The notes under the pieces were generated by a model that was not told the DNA's origin, ran no database searches, and was given only the letters and a program-made list of their open reading frames with translations. The translations under genes and the position numbers were made by a program. Below are positions 11,628 through 23,200 of a DNA stretch of 64,000 nt, one piece after another. Source of the stretch: Annulohypoxylon bovei var. microspora (lineage: Eukaryota; Ascomycota; Sordariomycetes; Xylariales; Hypoxylaceae); the NCBI GenBank assembly GCA_022836615.1, contig MU405317.1, positions 62,001-126,000 of the forward strand. The letters are read 5' to 3'. The number at the start of each line of letters is the position of its first letter. Positions within the stretch are counted from its first letter, which is position 1.

Positions 11628-12566
11628 TCTCGATGACGGGTCGAAGGTTGAAGGTTGCGCTCGGTACGTAGAAGTCTTCGATCAAGATAGTGCTTGTGGT
11701 GAGAGTTGATAAGGAACTGCGTCCACAAGTACGATATAGTACAGATAAATATTCACCCTACTTTTATGTGCTTAATGTCCTGTTATAGATTCGGCGTGTA
11801 AGAAAGCGTTTGGCGGTACTTAAAGGTGAAGTAAGGAAATCTTACCTAAGGTAACGAAATGTTAAAAGCTCAAGATGCGGGGCGTTACTAAGGTACCCCG
11901 CCGAGCTACCGACATTCCATCATAGCTAGCCCCACGCAGCCCCATGTGTTCTCAGGTACCTAGGTACAAGTACATCATCCAAGCCACTTAAGTAATCCGT
12001 AATAGTACTAGAGCTCAAAGTCCACTTTCAAGCCACAATTGATGGACTGAACTTCAATTGGCGCCATGAATAACAATGTTCATGAGAGGAATCACTCACT
12101 TTTAGATTTAAGATGACTTCACTTTTGCTGCTTAATAAACCTTAGATACGCCATGAAGCCTTTGCCCTTAGGCCCTTCCAATGCTTCCAAATCATCCTTG
12201 TTATTATAAAAGGCGACCTTGTCGTAACTTCCGTTTTGGTTGTTATATGTATTCTTTTTAGAATATCAACTTCGTTCTTCATCACGCTTTCCGTCAACAA
12301 GTGACTTTCAGTCGTCATTGCCTCTCCTTTTCCTTGGCTAGGTACACAACCAATTAGTAGGTCATTCATTCCGCGCCCAGTGTTTCCTGTAATTTGTTTA
12401 CCTTATAAAATAAGTATATCGTCTTTTTCCTTTTCAACACAGTGGACCTCATTAGAGTAGCTACATATATATGTGTGCACACTACTAGGCTGTAGTGTTA
12501 AGAAAAGTAACGATTTGCATCTATCGTCTATTCACATTCTAGTATTGTCTTTTCACTACCACCAAG
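11628..12566. other. Intergenic, divergent promoters of PMI and sgf29
   Basis: No gene seen. One ACCTAGGT palindrome lies near 11958. The rest is AT-rich non-coding sequence. Confidence 0.5.
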
Positions 12567-13848
12567 ATGGGGACTGACAAGCACACTAAAAGAAACCTGA
12601 AGAGGCTTACCACCTCGCTCGGTCCAGCCTGGGATCCCCCAATCAGAACTCGCAGAACTTCAGACTCTACGGCGTCTGCTAAAGATCAAGTTGAGGCTCT
12701 TGGTCCTACAGATTCTAAGACTAGGACTACTCCTACAACTTCCAAGATCAGAAAAGATAATCCAGCCGAGATGTCTTCGAGAGGAAGCCAACGTAGAGGC
12801 CCGAATCGCAACAGCGAGATCGGCGAGCATGGTGAGGAGCTGGGAATGTGGAAAGATATCAAGGACAAGATCCCCGGCGCCGCTGAGACATTCAATGAGA
12901 GCAGTCAGAATGTTCTAGACATTCGCAATCAAGAGAAGATCATGGCGGAGAAAAGGGATAATGGCAGTAAGTTCTTTTCCCGCCTTGCTTTGCTTTTCAT
13001 ATTTCATCGCGTGGGCACCCAGGTTTTTATTCCTATTAACCATATCAGCTCTTTCTGCCGAGGATCACAACGAGCTTGATAGGCTTTGCCGTAAAGGGGT
13101 AAAGCTTAATGAATTAGCCAGCCAAAACATTACGGAAACTATTGAAAAGCTCAAGGTATTACGTGCTGTTCAGAAGGCCAAGGAGGACCAGCAGGATGCA
13201 AACACCTCCCGAACAGCTGCCCAGCGAGCTAAGGAATCAGCAGCGGCCGTATCTTCCCTATATGACTTCGATGGAGCTGGTGACTCTCCCGTACCGTCCC
13301 CTAACCCGGCTCTACCTCGTCGCATAGGTGGTGGTAGCAAGGGTGACCGTGACTCGGTGCCGCCTAGGCTAGATCGCTCTACTCCGGCAGCTAAGGCCGG
13401 TAGTGCCGAGCCGCAGTCCGGGCCAACGTCTAATTCCATTCGAAGTAAGCAGATATTTGCCAAGGATGACGAGGTGGCTTTTAAGCCGAAGCCGATGGGT
13501 AGCGAGCAGACGGATTGGATACTAGGCATCGTCCAAGACGTACGCGGTGATGGCAAGTCGAGACGGTACAAGGTCCTCGACGCCGACGTAGACGAGAACG
13601 GCCACCAGAAGGATTTCCGTACTAGTGCCAGCAGCATGATCCTTATCCCTAGGGATGGTACCATCTTACCACCCTTAGAGACAGGCAAGACGGTACTAGC
13701 ACTCTACCCCAACACGACGACATTTTATAAAGCCGAAGTCATGGGGATGGACGGTGATGGCAAAGTTAATCTGAAGTTCGAGGGCGAGGAAAGCAGCAAC
13801 ACGATGCAAGCTGTTACCCGTCGGCACGTAGTGGAGTATCGAGGTTGA
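12567..13848 (+). CDS. sgf29: SAGA-associated factor 29 (tandem Tudor protein)
   Basis: Two exons, 12567-12966 and 13049-13848, encode up to 399 residues. The intron has a GTAAGT donor and an ATCAG acceptor. The C-terminal half fits the SGF29 tandem Tudor domain (about 275-396), with DDEVAFKPKP opening the first Tudor and VLALYPNTTTFYKAEV in the second. This domain reads H3K4me2/3 and anchors the HAT module of SAGA. Residues about 135-185 are helical and probably coiled coil, as in the yeast protein. The first 68 residues are basic and low-complexity, so translation could instead start at the internal Met at 12771 (MSSRGSQ). Confidence 0.88.
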
Positions 13849-15586
13849 AGGGTACGAGGTCCGCCTAGTTGGTTGGAAGATTGGGCCAATGAGAGGAGGT
13901 ACATACTATCTGGAGTTATTGGTTTAGTTGGATGTATGAGACCTTAAAGGTCCTGAGGTCTGTTCAAGACCGGCGCGTGGAGTACAAGTTCTGTTCCGGG
14001 GTCTACTCGGTTAGAGATACCTACAATTAATCATATCGCTACCTAACTTACGTGAGGCGTAGTTGTCTCATGCCGTTTTATGGGAGGAGAAATATTATTG
14101 CCTCATATATACGTTATTGTATTGTCGTTACCCCTAAACCCCTATATAGGTAGGAATCCAGGTAACACTCCATAACCACCTGGCACTCCCTTCACCTCAA
14201 TCCGCTAGTGATAGGAAAATATTCAAGTATTCAGCCCCAATCAATGGACGAGGAAGGAGACTTTAAACTCCTTTAAATAGGCACCAAAGCTTTTCAATAT
14301 AGACTAAATTTAAATATTATATTCTTATTTAATCGGTCAATGAGCTGACTGGAGGGTAATAGAAGCAGCGGTTGACGTCAGACTCGGCAGGGGGGTTGTA
14401 TACAGATATCCATCCCTACCTAAGTAACTTGTTGTGTAAAAGTGATACTATACGTAGGTAAGCACCTAAATACCTACGTATAGTTGGATATATCTAATCT
14501 CATAATCTTGGTTTTAAATTGAGTGACTTGAAAAATCTGTTCTTGATCTTCAAAGAAATGCACACCAAGATCGGAGCTGAAAATGCGCAATTGAGGGGAT
14601 GCCAAGTAACACCAACCATATACATATTCCAGCAGACCAGACCCAATAAGTCGGTAGCAGGAGCGAAATATGAGAAATCTTGGAATTTCCGTAGGGCTTC
14701 TTCATATCTTGTTTTGCCTGCATCATATTATTACCGGATCTCCAGTGTCAGGGCGACCTAAGTCGCTGGATCTGGAATATTCCCTACAGCACCTGGGGAG
14801 GGGAAGGGGATGACCCTGCATACGCGGCGGGCCAATCACGTCGCTCGGTCCCAGCAAATGCAGCTCACGGCTGCGACAAAAGCCTCCGTCGGTCAGGTCT
14901 CCTTCGGCATGGCCAAATAGCCAGCCGTTTGCGAGCTTGGTAACTTATCTCTGACGCGCGAGGATATGGGTTTGCTCTCTACCTATGTAGAAATCCTTTT
15001 CGGGGTTTGCCAAGGAGAGGAGTCATTTCTCATCAGGGATCAATAGGTAAGATGACTTGCAAACGGATGCAGAAATTTTGACGGATCTTGTTCGGGCTTG
15101 GGGGTGAAAATGATGTGTCGTCCAATGGCTGTCGGGGTTGGCTGTATCTTTCTTTTCGTCAGTGTGCATGCGTTGGTACCTTTCACATACATGATAGTCT
15201 GCATCACGGCAGCGGAGAGGATGTGCTGGTATGGTAGATCCAAGGCCTTATTAGTTGATAATCCCGTGGAATTGACCGTGGAAGTCATAGAGTATGCCTT
15301 AATTGTTCTTCTTCTCTATTCCGTCTGTATTTGACTCCGATCTAAGAATCTTCTGTTTGCTCTCCTGTGACAGCCTTGTCGTCTTCACGATACCTCAATT
15401 CTGCTTAGGTGTTAACTGTATACCTCACTGAGCTGGCCTCGATGATATATTACCCTCATTCGACACATATAATCTATATATCTTAAATCTATTTCCTATC
15501 TCTTAGGAGCTGGCTACGTCCTCAAGTTGTATCAAAATTTACATACGATTATAAACCCAAGATACAGCACTACAAAACCTACAGCG
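13849..15586. other. Intergenic between sgf29 and the secreted-protein gene
   Basis: About 1.7 kb without a supportable gene. The notable item is a perfect 14-bp hairpin at 14447-14484. Small open frames here lack any domain or codon signal I can recognise. Confidence 0.5.
14447..14484. repeat. Perfect 14-bp inverted repeat, 10-nt loop
   Basis: The left arm ACTATACGTAGGTA (14447-14460) and right arm TACCTACGTATAGT (14471-14484) are exact reverse complements separated by ten bases. Confidence 0.9.
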
Positions 15587-16117
15587 ATGCTGGCAATCAC
15601 CGTCCTTCTCACCCTCCTAAACCTTGCGGAGGCCAGCTTCAAGACACCAAGGACCGCACTCCCCCCAAGTCCGAGCCCGTCTTCCACAATAGCGACGTCG
15701 ATAGTAGAATCATCCGTTGTTACAATAGCAACGAGTAGCATACCTCCACCCCAATCCAGCGGATCAAGCTCTTGCACCCCACAGCTGAAGAGCGCAGCTG
15801 CCGCCGAGACGCGGTGTTCTGCCCTACCATCTGATGCGCCTACTTCTATATCAACTGCCAACGCGGGCAACCCCGAGATAACACCGTCACCTGAGCTCGA
15901 TCCGCCAGGTGGTAACTTCCACGAGATGGGCGCCAAGTACGTTCAGACTACATACTGGAGTTGTGTTACGTTTCCTCTGGAGACACATTGCGGTTGGCAC
16001 CAACCTATATTGGACGCGGGGGCTGGTAGGATACAATGCGAGGGCAGTGGAAGGGCAGCTTTGCGCGCGGGTGTCGTCGCGGGTGTTGTGGCCGGTGGGT
16101 TGGTACTTGGGATTTAA
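15587..16117 (+). CDS. Small secreted, Ser/Thr/Pro-rich protein, possibly GPI-anchored
   Basis: A single exon encodes 176 residues from the Met at 15587. That start gives a clean signal peptide (MLAITVLLTLLNLAEA), which the longer frame from 15527 would bury. The middle is a Ser/Thr/Pro-rich, probably O-glycosylated stretch. A conserved-looking domain with TTYWSCVTF and THCGWHQPILDAGAG follows. The C-terminus is a hydrophobic tail (RAGVVAGVVAGGLVLGI) that could be a GPI-attachment signal. The HCGWH motif recalls a family of uncharacterised secreted proteins in related fungi, as far as I remember. The function is unknown. Confidence 0.75.
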   Translation: MLAITVLLTLLNLAEASFKTPRTALPPSPSPSSTIATSIVESSVVTIATSSIPPPQSSGSSSCTPQLKSAAAAETRCSALPSDAPTSISTANAGNPEITPSPELDPPGGNFHEMGAKYVQTTYWSCVTFPLETHCGWHQPILDAGAGRIQCEGSGRAALRAGVVAGVVAGGLVLGI

Positions 16118-16578
16118 CAGTAGGGCGGAGCCGCGTCTGCTTATTTGGTTTCGTTGGCTTGGGTAGATACCCCGGATGACCTAAATGATTTATGATGAGT
16201 TTGCGCGATATGGCATATTAGATACCTGGAAACATTGGGGCGTCTTGGAGTTAGTAAAGGGACGGGGACGAATATATTGTTAGCAAATAACACTCCTGTG
16301 CGCGCCGTGAGGCAGAAACGAGGCAACGAAATTCAGGTCACATATGAGAATAAATCAAAATCGTGATTGCCATGTCAACTCCTTGATTTATGCTATCGTG
16401 GGGAAATCATCAAATTCATTCCGTCACGCCTCGAGGAAAAGTTCCTAAAACCGTATCTCGACTAGTAGTAGGAAGCAGGATGCAGAGAGATGCATTTTCG
16501 CGAATAATGCAAAGAGCCAGTGCCAAATCCGAGCCGAACCCACTCCACGGAGACCATAAAAACCCATAAGCCCATCGT
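16118..16578. other. Intergenic, convergent 3' regions
   Basis: Non-coding sequence between the stops of the secreted-protein gene and rps24. Nothing notable. Confidence 0.5.
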
Positions 16579-17227
16579 CTATTTCTCCTTCTTCGCCTTG
16601 GCACCCTTGACCTTGGCGGTACCGCGGAGGGTCTTCTGTCGGTTTTTGCGTTGCTTGCCTGTATTTCATCACGTCAGTGCCAACATTCCTAACAAACTAA
16701 TACGCAGACGTCGAATATATAAATAATAATAATAATGAAAACGTACGCTGCTGTCGGGATGCTCGCTCGCGCTTGGTGGCTAGGCCGACACGGACAAGTC
16801 GGTACTGGGGTTCGAACTTCTTCATAGCCTCGGGGGAATCGTAGACCAGGGCGAAACCAGTCGTCTTGCCGCCACCGAATTGTGTTCGCAGGCCGAAGAC
16901 GGAGACCTGGTCTTTCTGAGCCTTGTACATGCCGGAGAGCTTGTCGCGGAGCTGATCCTTGGAAACGTTGGCTCGGCCGGGGTGGAGGATATCACTATAC
17001 ACGAGAAAAACCATCATTAGCCAACATAACAATTTTCGCAAATTTGGTTTCTTCGTAAATATCGCGATCAAGGATATATGCGATGCGATGCGATGCGATA
17101 TGACATCTTGAAATGGGGAAGTTGAGCAAAGGGTTCATACGTACATGACCATCTGCTTGCGGCCGAGGAGAGGGTTGCGAATGAACTTGCGAGTTCGCAG
17201 AGTAACGGAAGTCTCGGAGTCTGCCAT
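16579..17227 (-). CDS. rps24: 40S ribosomal protein eS24
   Basis: Three exons, 17227-17145, 16994-16747 and 16658-16579, encode 136 residues. The sequence shows family blocks VTLRTRKFIRNPLLGRKQM, DILHPGRANV, FGLRTQFGGGKTTGFALVYD and the basic tail RKQRKNRQKTLRGTAKVKG. eS24 is a component of the small ribosomal subunit in the cytoplasm. Intron 1 interrupts an Ile codon (AT|T) between MV and DILHPG. Donors are both GTACGT. Several introns near the 5' end are typical of fungal ribosomal-protein genes. Confidence 0.96.
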
Positions 17228-17719
17228 GTTGGCGGTTGACAATTGACGAGAGTCGAAATAATCTGTCTGGGAGGAAAAGGTTGGCGTTGAGACAGAACCT
17301 CTCGATGTTGCTGCTGTATTAAGATTTCAATATGGAAGTGGAAAAAAGCCTGGAGCTGGTAAAATTCATTAGTCGAAAGTGGGTTTGTGTGATTGGGGCT
17401 AAGAATCAATTGGTCCGAGCTTTCACTAGAGTGGGATTGAATGTGCACATAGGAAAGTGCTAGGCGAGGTCAAAACCCTAAGAAATTTAAATATGATAAC
17501 CTGTGCTGATAAGAATAAATACTCAGGTACATATGTACTTTTGTACTCTGTATTCGTACCAGCCACTAACAATATCAGCCACACCAGAGCAATCATCACA
17601 CATCATTGATGCAGGTCTACAGTTGATCCGAGGTCTTTCAATGTTTGCTAATTGATAACAACAAACCTGAATTCTGGATGGCTTCTTGCATCTGAAATAC
17701 GACTTCTCAGAATTCACCA
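17228..17719. other. Intergenic, divergent promoters of rps24 and methyltransferase
   Basis: About 490 bp between divergent starts. No additional feature was recognised. Confidence 0.5.
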
Positions 17720-18858
17720 ATGAACAATATGACACTGGAACAGGCCGAACTAAAAAGCCATGCCATCGATCGCTTCTGTCGCCAATATCTACAACTAGAA
17801 CGAGATCTAGACTATCCTTCATCTACACTCTTACGAGAGGCTGATGTTCAAGATACTCTTTATAATCGAATATTCGATGATGGGGCCATTAACTATTCTC
17901 CTCCCCCAAGATACCAGCTGAGAGTCCTAAAGGAACTCATGTCTAGGATCGAAGCCAGTATTGAGGACTGGGACAGCCACGTAAGGGGCAGCGTTTCTCG
18001 CAGATGTGTATATCATTCATATTACGGATGGGTTTCTTTCGCCATGTAGCCATGGCTGATTCCTATTTTTCTCAGGGAATTTCCGATGACTTGATGTCAT
18101 CCCTCTCTAATCTCCTTGCTCTTCCACTACCATCAGAAATCACTGCAGCCCAGCAGAAGTCATATGTGACATATACCCCCTCGCTACTAAATATGTCTAG
18201 TCACAATACTGCTCTCCTAGCCGAGGTCACATTGCTAGAGTCGCGCAATCTGATTTCTGCCTCGGGGACCACCGGTCTGCGTACTTGGGAGGCTGCCCTT
18301 CATCTCGGACAGTTCCTCAGCACTAACCCATCAATCATCCGCGACAAGACCGTCCTAGAGTTGGGAGCAGGCACCGGATACCTGTCAATTCTTTGCGCCA
18401 AGTTCCTGGCTCCTACCACGGTCATCGCATCCGACGGTTCTGACGACGTAGTGGCAAATCTTCCCGAGAACTTCTTCCTAAACGGGCTTCAGGAGTCAGA
18501 GATGATCCGAGCCATGGACGTCAAATGGGGGCATGCTCTTGTAGGAACAGAAGATGAGCACTGGAATAGCGGCAGACCGATCGATGTTGTTCTCGCTGCC
18601 GACGTCACTTACGACAAGAGCATAATCCCCGCTCTCATCGGGACTCTAGAAGAACTAGTGGGGATGTTCCCGCAGATTGCAATTTTCATCGCAGCTACTG
18701 AAAGGAACCGGGAAACATTTAACGTCTTTCTCGACGTCTGTAAGGTTAATCATCTCGATGTTGAGGAGATTAACTATGGAATCCCGCGTAGGCAAGACCA
18801 GCAAGGTCCGTTTTACAGCGATCAGGTGCCAATTAGGATTTGCAGAATATTGAAATAA
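17720..18858 (+). CDS. Protein-lysine methyltransferase, Efm3/FAM86 (EEF2KMT) type
   Basis: Two exons, 17720-17980 and 18076-18858, encode 347 residues. The join is phase 0 with a GTAAGG donor. The N-terminal helix region RFCRQYLQLERDLDYPS is of FAM86 type. The seven-beta-strand methyltransferase core shows TGLRTWEAALHLGQFL (motif TWEA, 157-160), the SAM motif VLELGAGTGYLSI (181-188) and the post-motif LAADVTYD (262-267). By family, the enzyme methylates a lysine of elongation factor 2 in the cytosol. Yeast Efm3 is the nearest named member known to me. Other METTL21-like enzymes share the core, so substrate identity is inference. Confidence 0.8.
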
Positions 18859-19238
18859 TAGGAGTTTCTGAGATCCCATACTTTCGCTCGCTTTACTCAC
18901 TACTCTTGTGCTCACCCTTAGGACGACTCTGTTGCGAGTTATATCCTCTTGAGGAATAGATCACCAGTTTGCTTAACTCTGAAATGAAATGACGGTGGAT
19001 ATTCCATGTCGTGGTCAGTTGTTAAGTAACACGAAGTCCTCCTTGGTAAGGCTCCCCGCGTCCGTCCATCCCACATGTGCAACACAAAAACGACGTACAA
19101 ACACTACAATACGGTATTAAGATGTCTTCATGCGATGTTAAAATTCGGAATTGCCACGAAAATTTTGTTTCATCTTTCTTCATTCCTAGTCACCTCACCT
19201 ATCAACATAGGTACCGCTCAGATCCAATCTCAATAGTC
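18859..19238. other. Intergenic
   Basis: 380 bp between the methyltransferase stop and the KNH-like gene on the same strand. No feature seen. Confidence 0.4.
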
Positions 19239-19962
19239 ATGTTATCTAGAGCAGCATACATTCTATTAACTCTACTTATAAGCTGTAGTGCCGGGGTCAA
19301 ATTCACGACAGGTCGATGGGAGATCGAGCAAGGGGTGGCACTGGTTCTCTCATGGGCTGATGCCACCGGTATGGTCAACATCGACTTAGCGAAGGTGACA
19401 ACCGAGGGACCTACACAGCCTAAGGAGATTGCAAAAGGTTTGAGTGTCCCTATGCAAAACCCCTATCGTCATCGAAGAGCTCACAAGAACCCTAGACTAC
19501 GCAGGCAGTAACACACTCACGTGGACACCTAGTCTCGATCTCACCCCGGGTGATTATATCTTTCACATCAGGGACCAGTGGACCGCCGATACGTCGCCAA
19601 AGTTAGCTCTCTCTAGCCGCTCTCTTCAGGTAAGAATATACACTCGAACCTCTAAAGATATTCTCGTCTAACGACCCGTACCGCAGAATAACGCGTCTAA
19701 GGATACTAGCGACAATGGTAACGGCGACGGTAGCGGCGACAATGGTTTTACGCCTAGTATTGTAACTGGAATAGGGGTTGGTTCCACTCTCGCGGGAATC
19801 CTACTGCTCGCCCTAGTTGCCTTTCTAGTATACCGCGGACGGCAGAATAAGACCAGGTCGGGGGACCAGGAGATCGGCGAACGGAGGATGGGAAAGCAAA
19901 AACAGAAGGAGCCTCAACTAGATATTCATGGGAGCCAAACTCGGGGCTTTCTCCGTAGCTAG
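19239..19962 (+). CDS. KNH-like single-pass membrane protein
   Basis: Three exons, 19239-19437, 19496-19629 and 19687-19962, give 202 residues. A 58-bp intron (donor GTTTGA, acceptor CCTAG) bridges what otherwise looks like a frameshift, and yields QPKEIAK-DYAGSNTLTWTP. The second intron has donor GTAAGA. The chain has a signal peptide (1-19) and an extracellular domain resembling the Kre9/Knh1-type Ser/Thr-rich domain, with LVLSWADATG and TWTPSLDLTPGDYIFHI. A Gly/Asn/Asp linker, one TM helix (about 137-160) and a basic cytoplasmic tail follow. A wall-related or sensor role is plausible but unproven. Confidence 0.72.
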
Positions 19963-20210
19963 GTCTTCGAAATGATTGTTTCATACTTGTTTGACGCCAC
20001 GCTAGGAGGACCTGTAACTAGTGCACTGCCTCGTATTCGCGCGATCTTGAAGGTCGATGAAAATACACCTGGCAGCCTGGGTAAGTATTGACCTAATAAC
20101 CTAGTTTATTCTTACTATTTTAATGTTAATTTTCTCGATCTTCTAAACCTACGAAGGCACTTGAATTATAGTAGAATAATATGATTCTTTCTAGATCATA
20201 GAAATTAGTA

Positions 20211-23200
20211 TCATCGCTGTAGCCGGTTGAGCAGTTCCCTCGCCTTTTCTTTAGTACTTTGTTTGAATTGCAAATGCCCAAAGCGTTCCTCAAGAATGGC
20301 TGTGTAAAGATCCCTCCTTTTGAAGATGTCTAAAAATGCACTCCATTGCTCCTTTGGAGTGTTTGTAATAATACCGCCGCGCTCGACTAATAGTCTGACA
20401 ATCTGATATGTTTCAAATACCCACTTGTCATAATACCCCGTACGGCCCTCCGTAAACCCATGCTGGATTATACAATCTAAAGGGGTATTACCCAAGGAGT
20501 CCGGTTCATTAACTTGGATTCCGTTGTCCAACATATAACGAATGGAATTTTCCGTACAGGCTTGATGTATAGTCTTTACATAATGTGGATGCCTTTGACG
20601 GAAAAGACGAGATAAACCGCGGAGAGACGATTCGGAGGAAACCTGTATCCATTCATTTAGACCTTGCCCCTGCGAAAATATGATTATAGCTTTTTCGTTT
20701 ATCATCTCGATTGTCCCATAGCCATGTAAATTTAAAAAATCGTCTCTCATTACCTCCAGACAACCTTGATCCTGCTTGGTGGTATAACCGTTTTCGAAAA
20801 GGAATCGTATTATATTAACATGTTTTGAGGCTTGATATAAACTTTTTGGGCTCACTGATAGCAGCTTCTCTTTTGTATTTCTGAAAACATCAGGCTCGCA
20901 GCTTAAAGTTTCCTTTAAATATAGCTGCAAATTGAAACACACCGCTAAGGATAAAGGCCCATGAATATGATAATTGTTAGGACGATATGATTCGTTCGGA
21001 ATGCTGTCAATAAAACTTTTAAGACTGTGTCCTGTCGTTGCCTCATGATTGAAAAGATAAGGTTCGGCAGTATGTACCAGGTTGATAGCAAGGTAAAATT
21101 TAACCAGGAAGGTATGGCCATTTTCCTTAGTCCGCCTGGCTTTGTGGCCTAAGATGGTCCACTTGAAATCAGGGCCGAGGACAAATTCTTTAACGGTTTG
21201 ATGCGTAAATTGTACATAAGCATCCTTGTCGACGGTGACGATTTCGGCAAGGTTGCCTGTGCTGGTTAATATTCCGCTTCTCGCCCTTTCGGCGTATAGT
21301 AGACTAGAGTTCTCAACACCTAAGGAAGTGCAATTCTTATCATCATCATCATCATCATCATCATCAGGTTCCTTTCTATGCCACAACGCAATTAACTTCC
21401 AAGGCTTGATCTTCTTGAGCTGCAGCGGTAGGTAGTGTTCCTGCTTAATCAGAATTTCGCGACAACCTTTGTAATTTGATTGCTTAGAACAATCAATTAC
21501 AGCGCCCAGCTCATTCGGACTCTGACTTTCTCTTGTCTTAGAGAGCGTCTCGAATATCACGTATGCATCCCAACGAAGGTTCTCCGGTATACGCTGAATA
21601 GTTCTAATATAGTAATCTTTCAGATCAGAGGGAATTGAATCGAGAGTGCTTGCAAGCTCATCGACATCCTTTCCTCGGAGGGCTTCGTCTGTTAGCTCGT
21701 GTAACACTAGCTTGACCCAGAGGAAAACGCCATTTGCTCTGTCAATCACTTTTGGGACGATATGGCTCAATGCGGCAGAGATCCTGCCGTCTGTTGAATG
21801 GAATGTACCCCAGCAGTAATTGTCAATGTCATCTTTCGTGTGGTCTTGGACTTGTATAGATTCGAAATTTCTAAATTGATGCTTGAATACCTCCCAGGGA
21901 CGACTAGAGAAAAGTATTTTCAGTCTGGTGTGTGAGTCAGCTGCCATAATCATTAGGTCATGTAGGAAGCGGCAGATGAATTCGGGTTGGCCATCATATT
22001 CATCCAATGCGTCGAGGAGAAGGAATATCTCCAAATCTAAAATGGTTTGTTGGAGTAGGTGGCGTAGACAACTTTCTAATGCATTAAGGGACCAAGGTTG
22101 AGCATGTTTTTGCTGTGGTGGAACATGTTTGAGAAGAGGCTCTATGATCTTGGTAATGTCCATTTCAGACTTTTGAGCTTGTTCGATGATTTGATAAAGA
22201 ATACTTCGTAGAAGACCTTCAAACGACTTTTGTAGCAAATCTCCCCTGTCGTGGAAGAAGAACGTGGCAAATATTCTGATAGCTCCAGATGAAAAGTCAT
22301 GAAGGTGTTCCCAAGTGCGCTGGTCCTTGGCAATGAACTTCATCAGTGTCGACTTTCCGGAGCCTGGCTTCCCGTGGATCCAGAAGACGTCTTTTCCATC
22401 CCTAAGCCACATTGGTAAGGAGGTTTTCTCGGCGTCAAAAACCCATTCAAATGTATGTTCAAAGTTCTTGTCGATCGTGCCAAAGCGATAGTCTTGATCA
22501 GGAATACTTAGTGATTCCATTATATCTATTTCGTGTTCTCAGTAAATGTGGGATATGCCATATGGCGAGATCAAGGTTAACTTACCTTCTACTTTCTTTC
22601 TTTTGGTTCTACCAACAGTAGGCATGTAGTCTTGGGTGTAGTATGTCTTTCCAGTAGTCTCTATGGTACCATGAGACTGTAAAGCGGAATCTGGTACTTC
22701 GGCAACTGTCCTGATACCATCATTCGATCTTGAACTGCTATCCTCACACAGCCCTCCTAGTCTATCCGCCACAACACGGAAATTTGGGTCATCGACTCTA
22801 AACTTGACCATGGCCGAGTGATTCTCATTGATTGGAAAGATATTTGGCGATCGTGAGCTATACAGGCTGCGGGTGGCTGATTCTTTGGAAACTAATATCT
22901 CCTCTGGCCCTGCCCTTGCAAAGGATTGACCCGCTTCTCTCTGTAAACGATCAGATATTGATGAAGTGTCAAGTATTTAACGGGATAGACTCTATAATAT
23001 AGCTTACTGTAACAGTTGGCGACGTTTTAGTCTCGTAGCTCCAATAGAGGCGCATATTTCTGACTAGGGTCAAACCGGAGAACTGGTCATCAAGGTCACG
23101 TAGATACTCTGAACCTGTTGATAGGTCTTGGACCATCTGTTCATTGGCCTGGTCCTTGACTAGGATAGAAAGATGCGAAGTGGACATGCCTTGACTCGGA

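Noticed and set aside
19438..19495. Apparent +1 frameshift (pseudogene) in the KNH-like gene
   Set aside because: A 58-bp intron explains it and restores a continuous domain.
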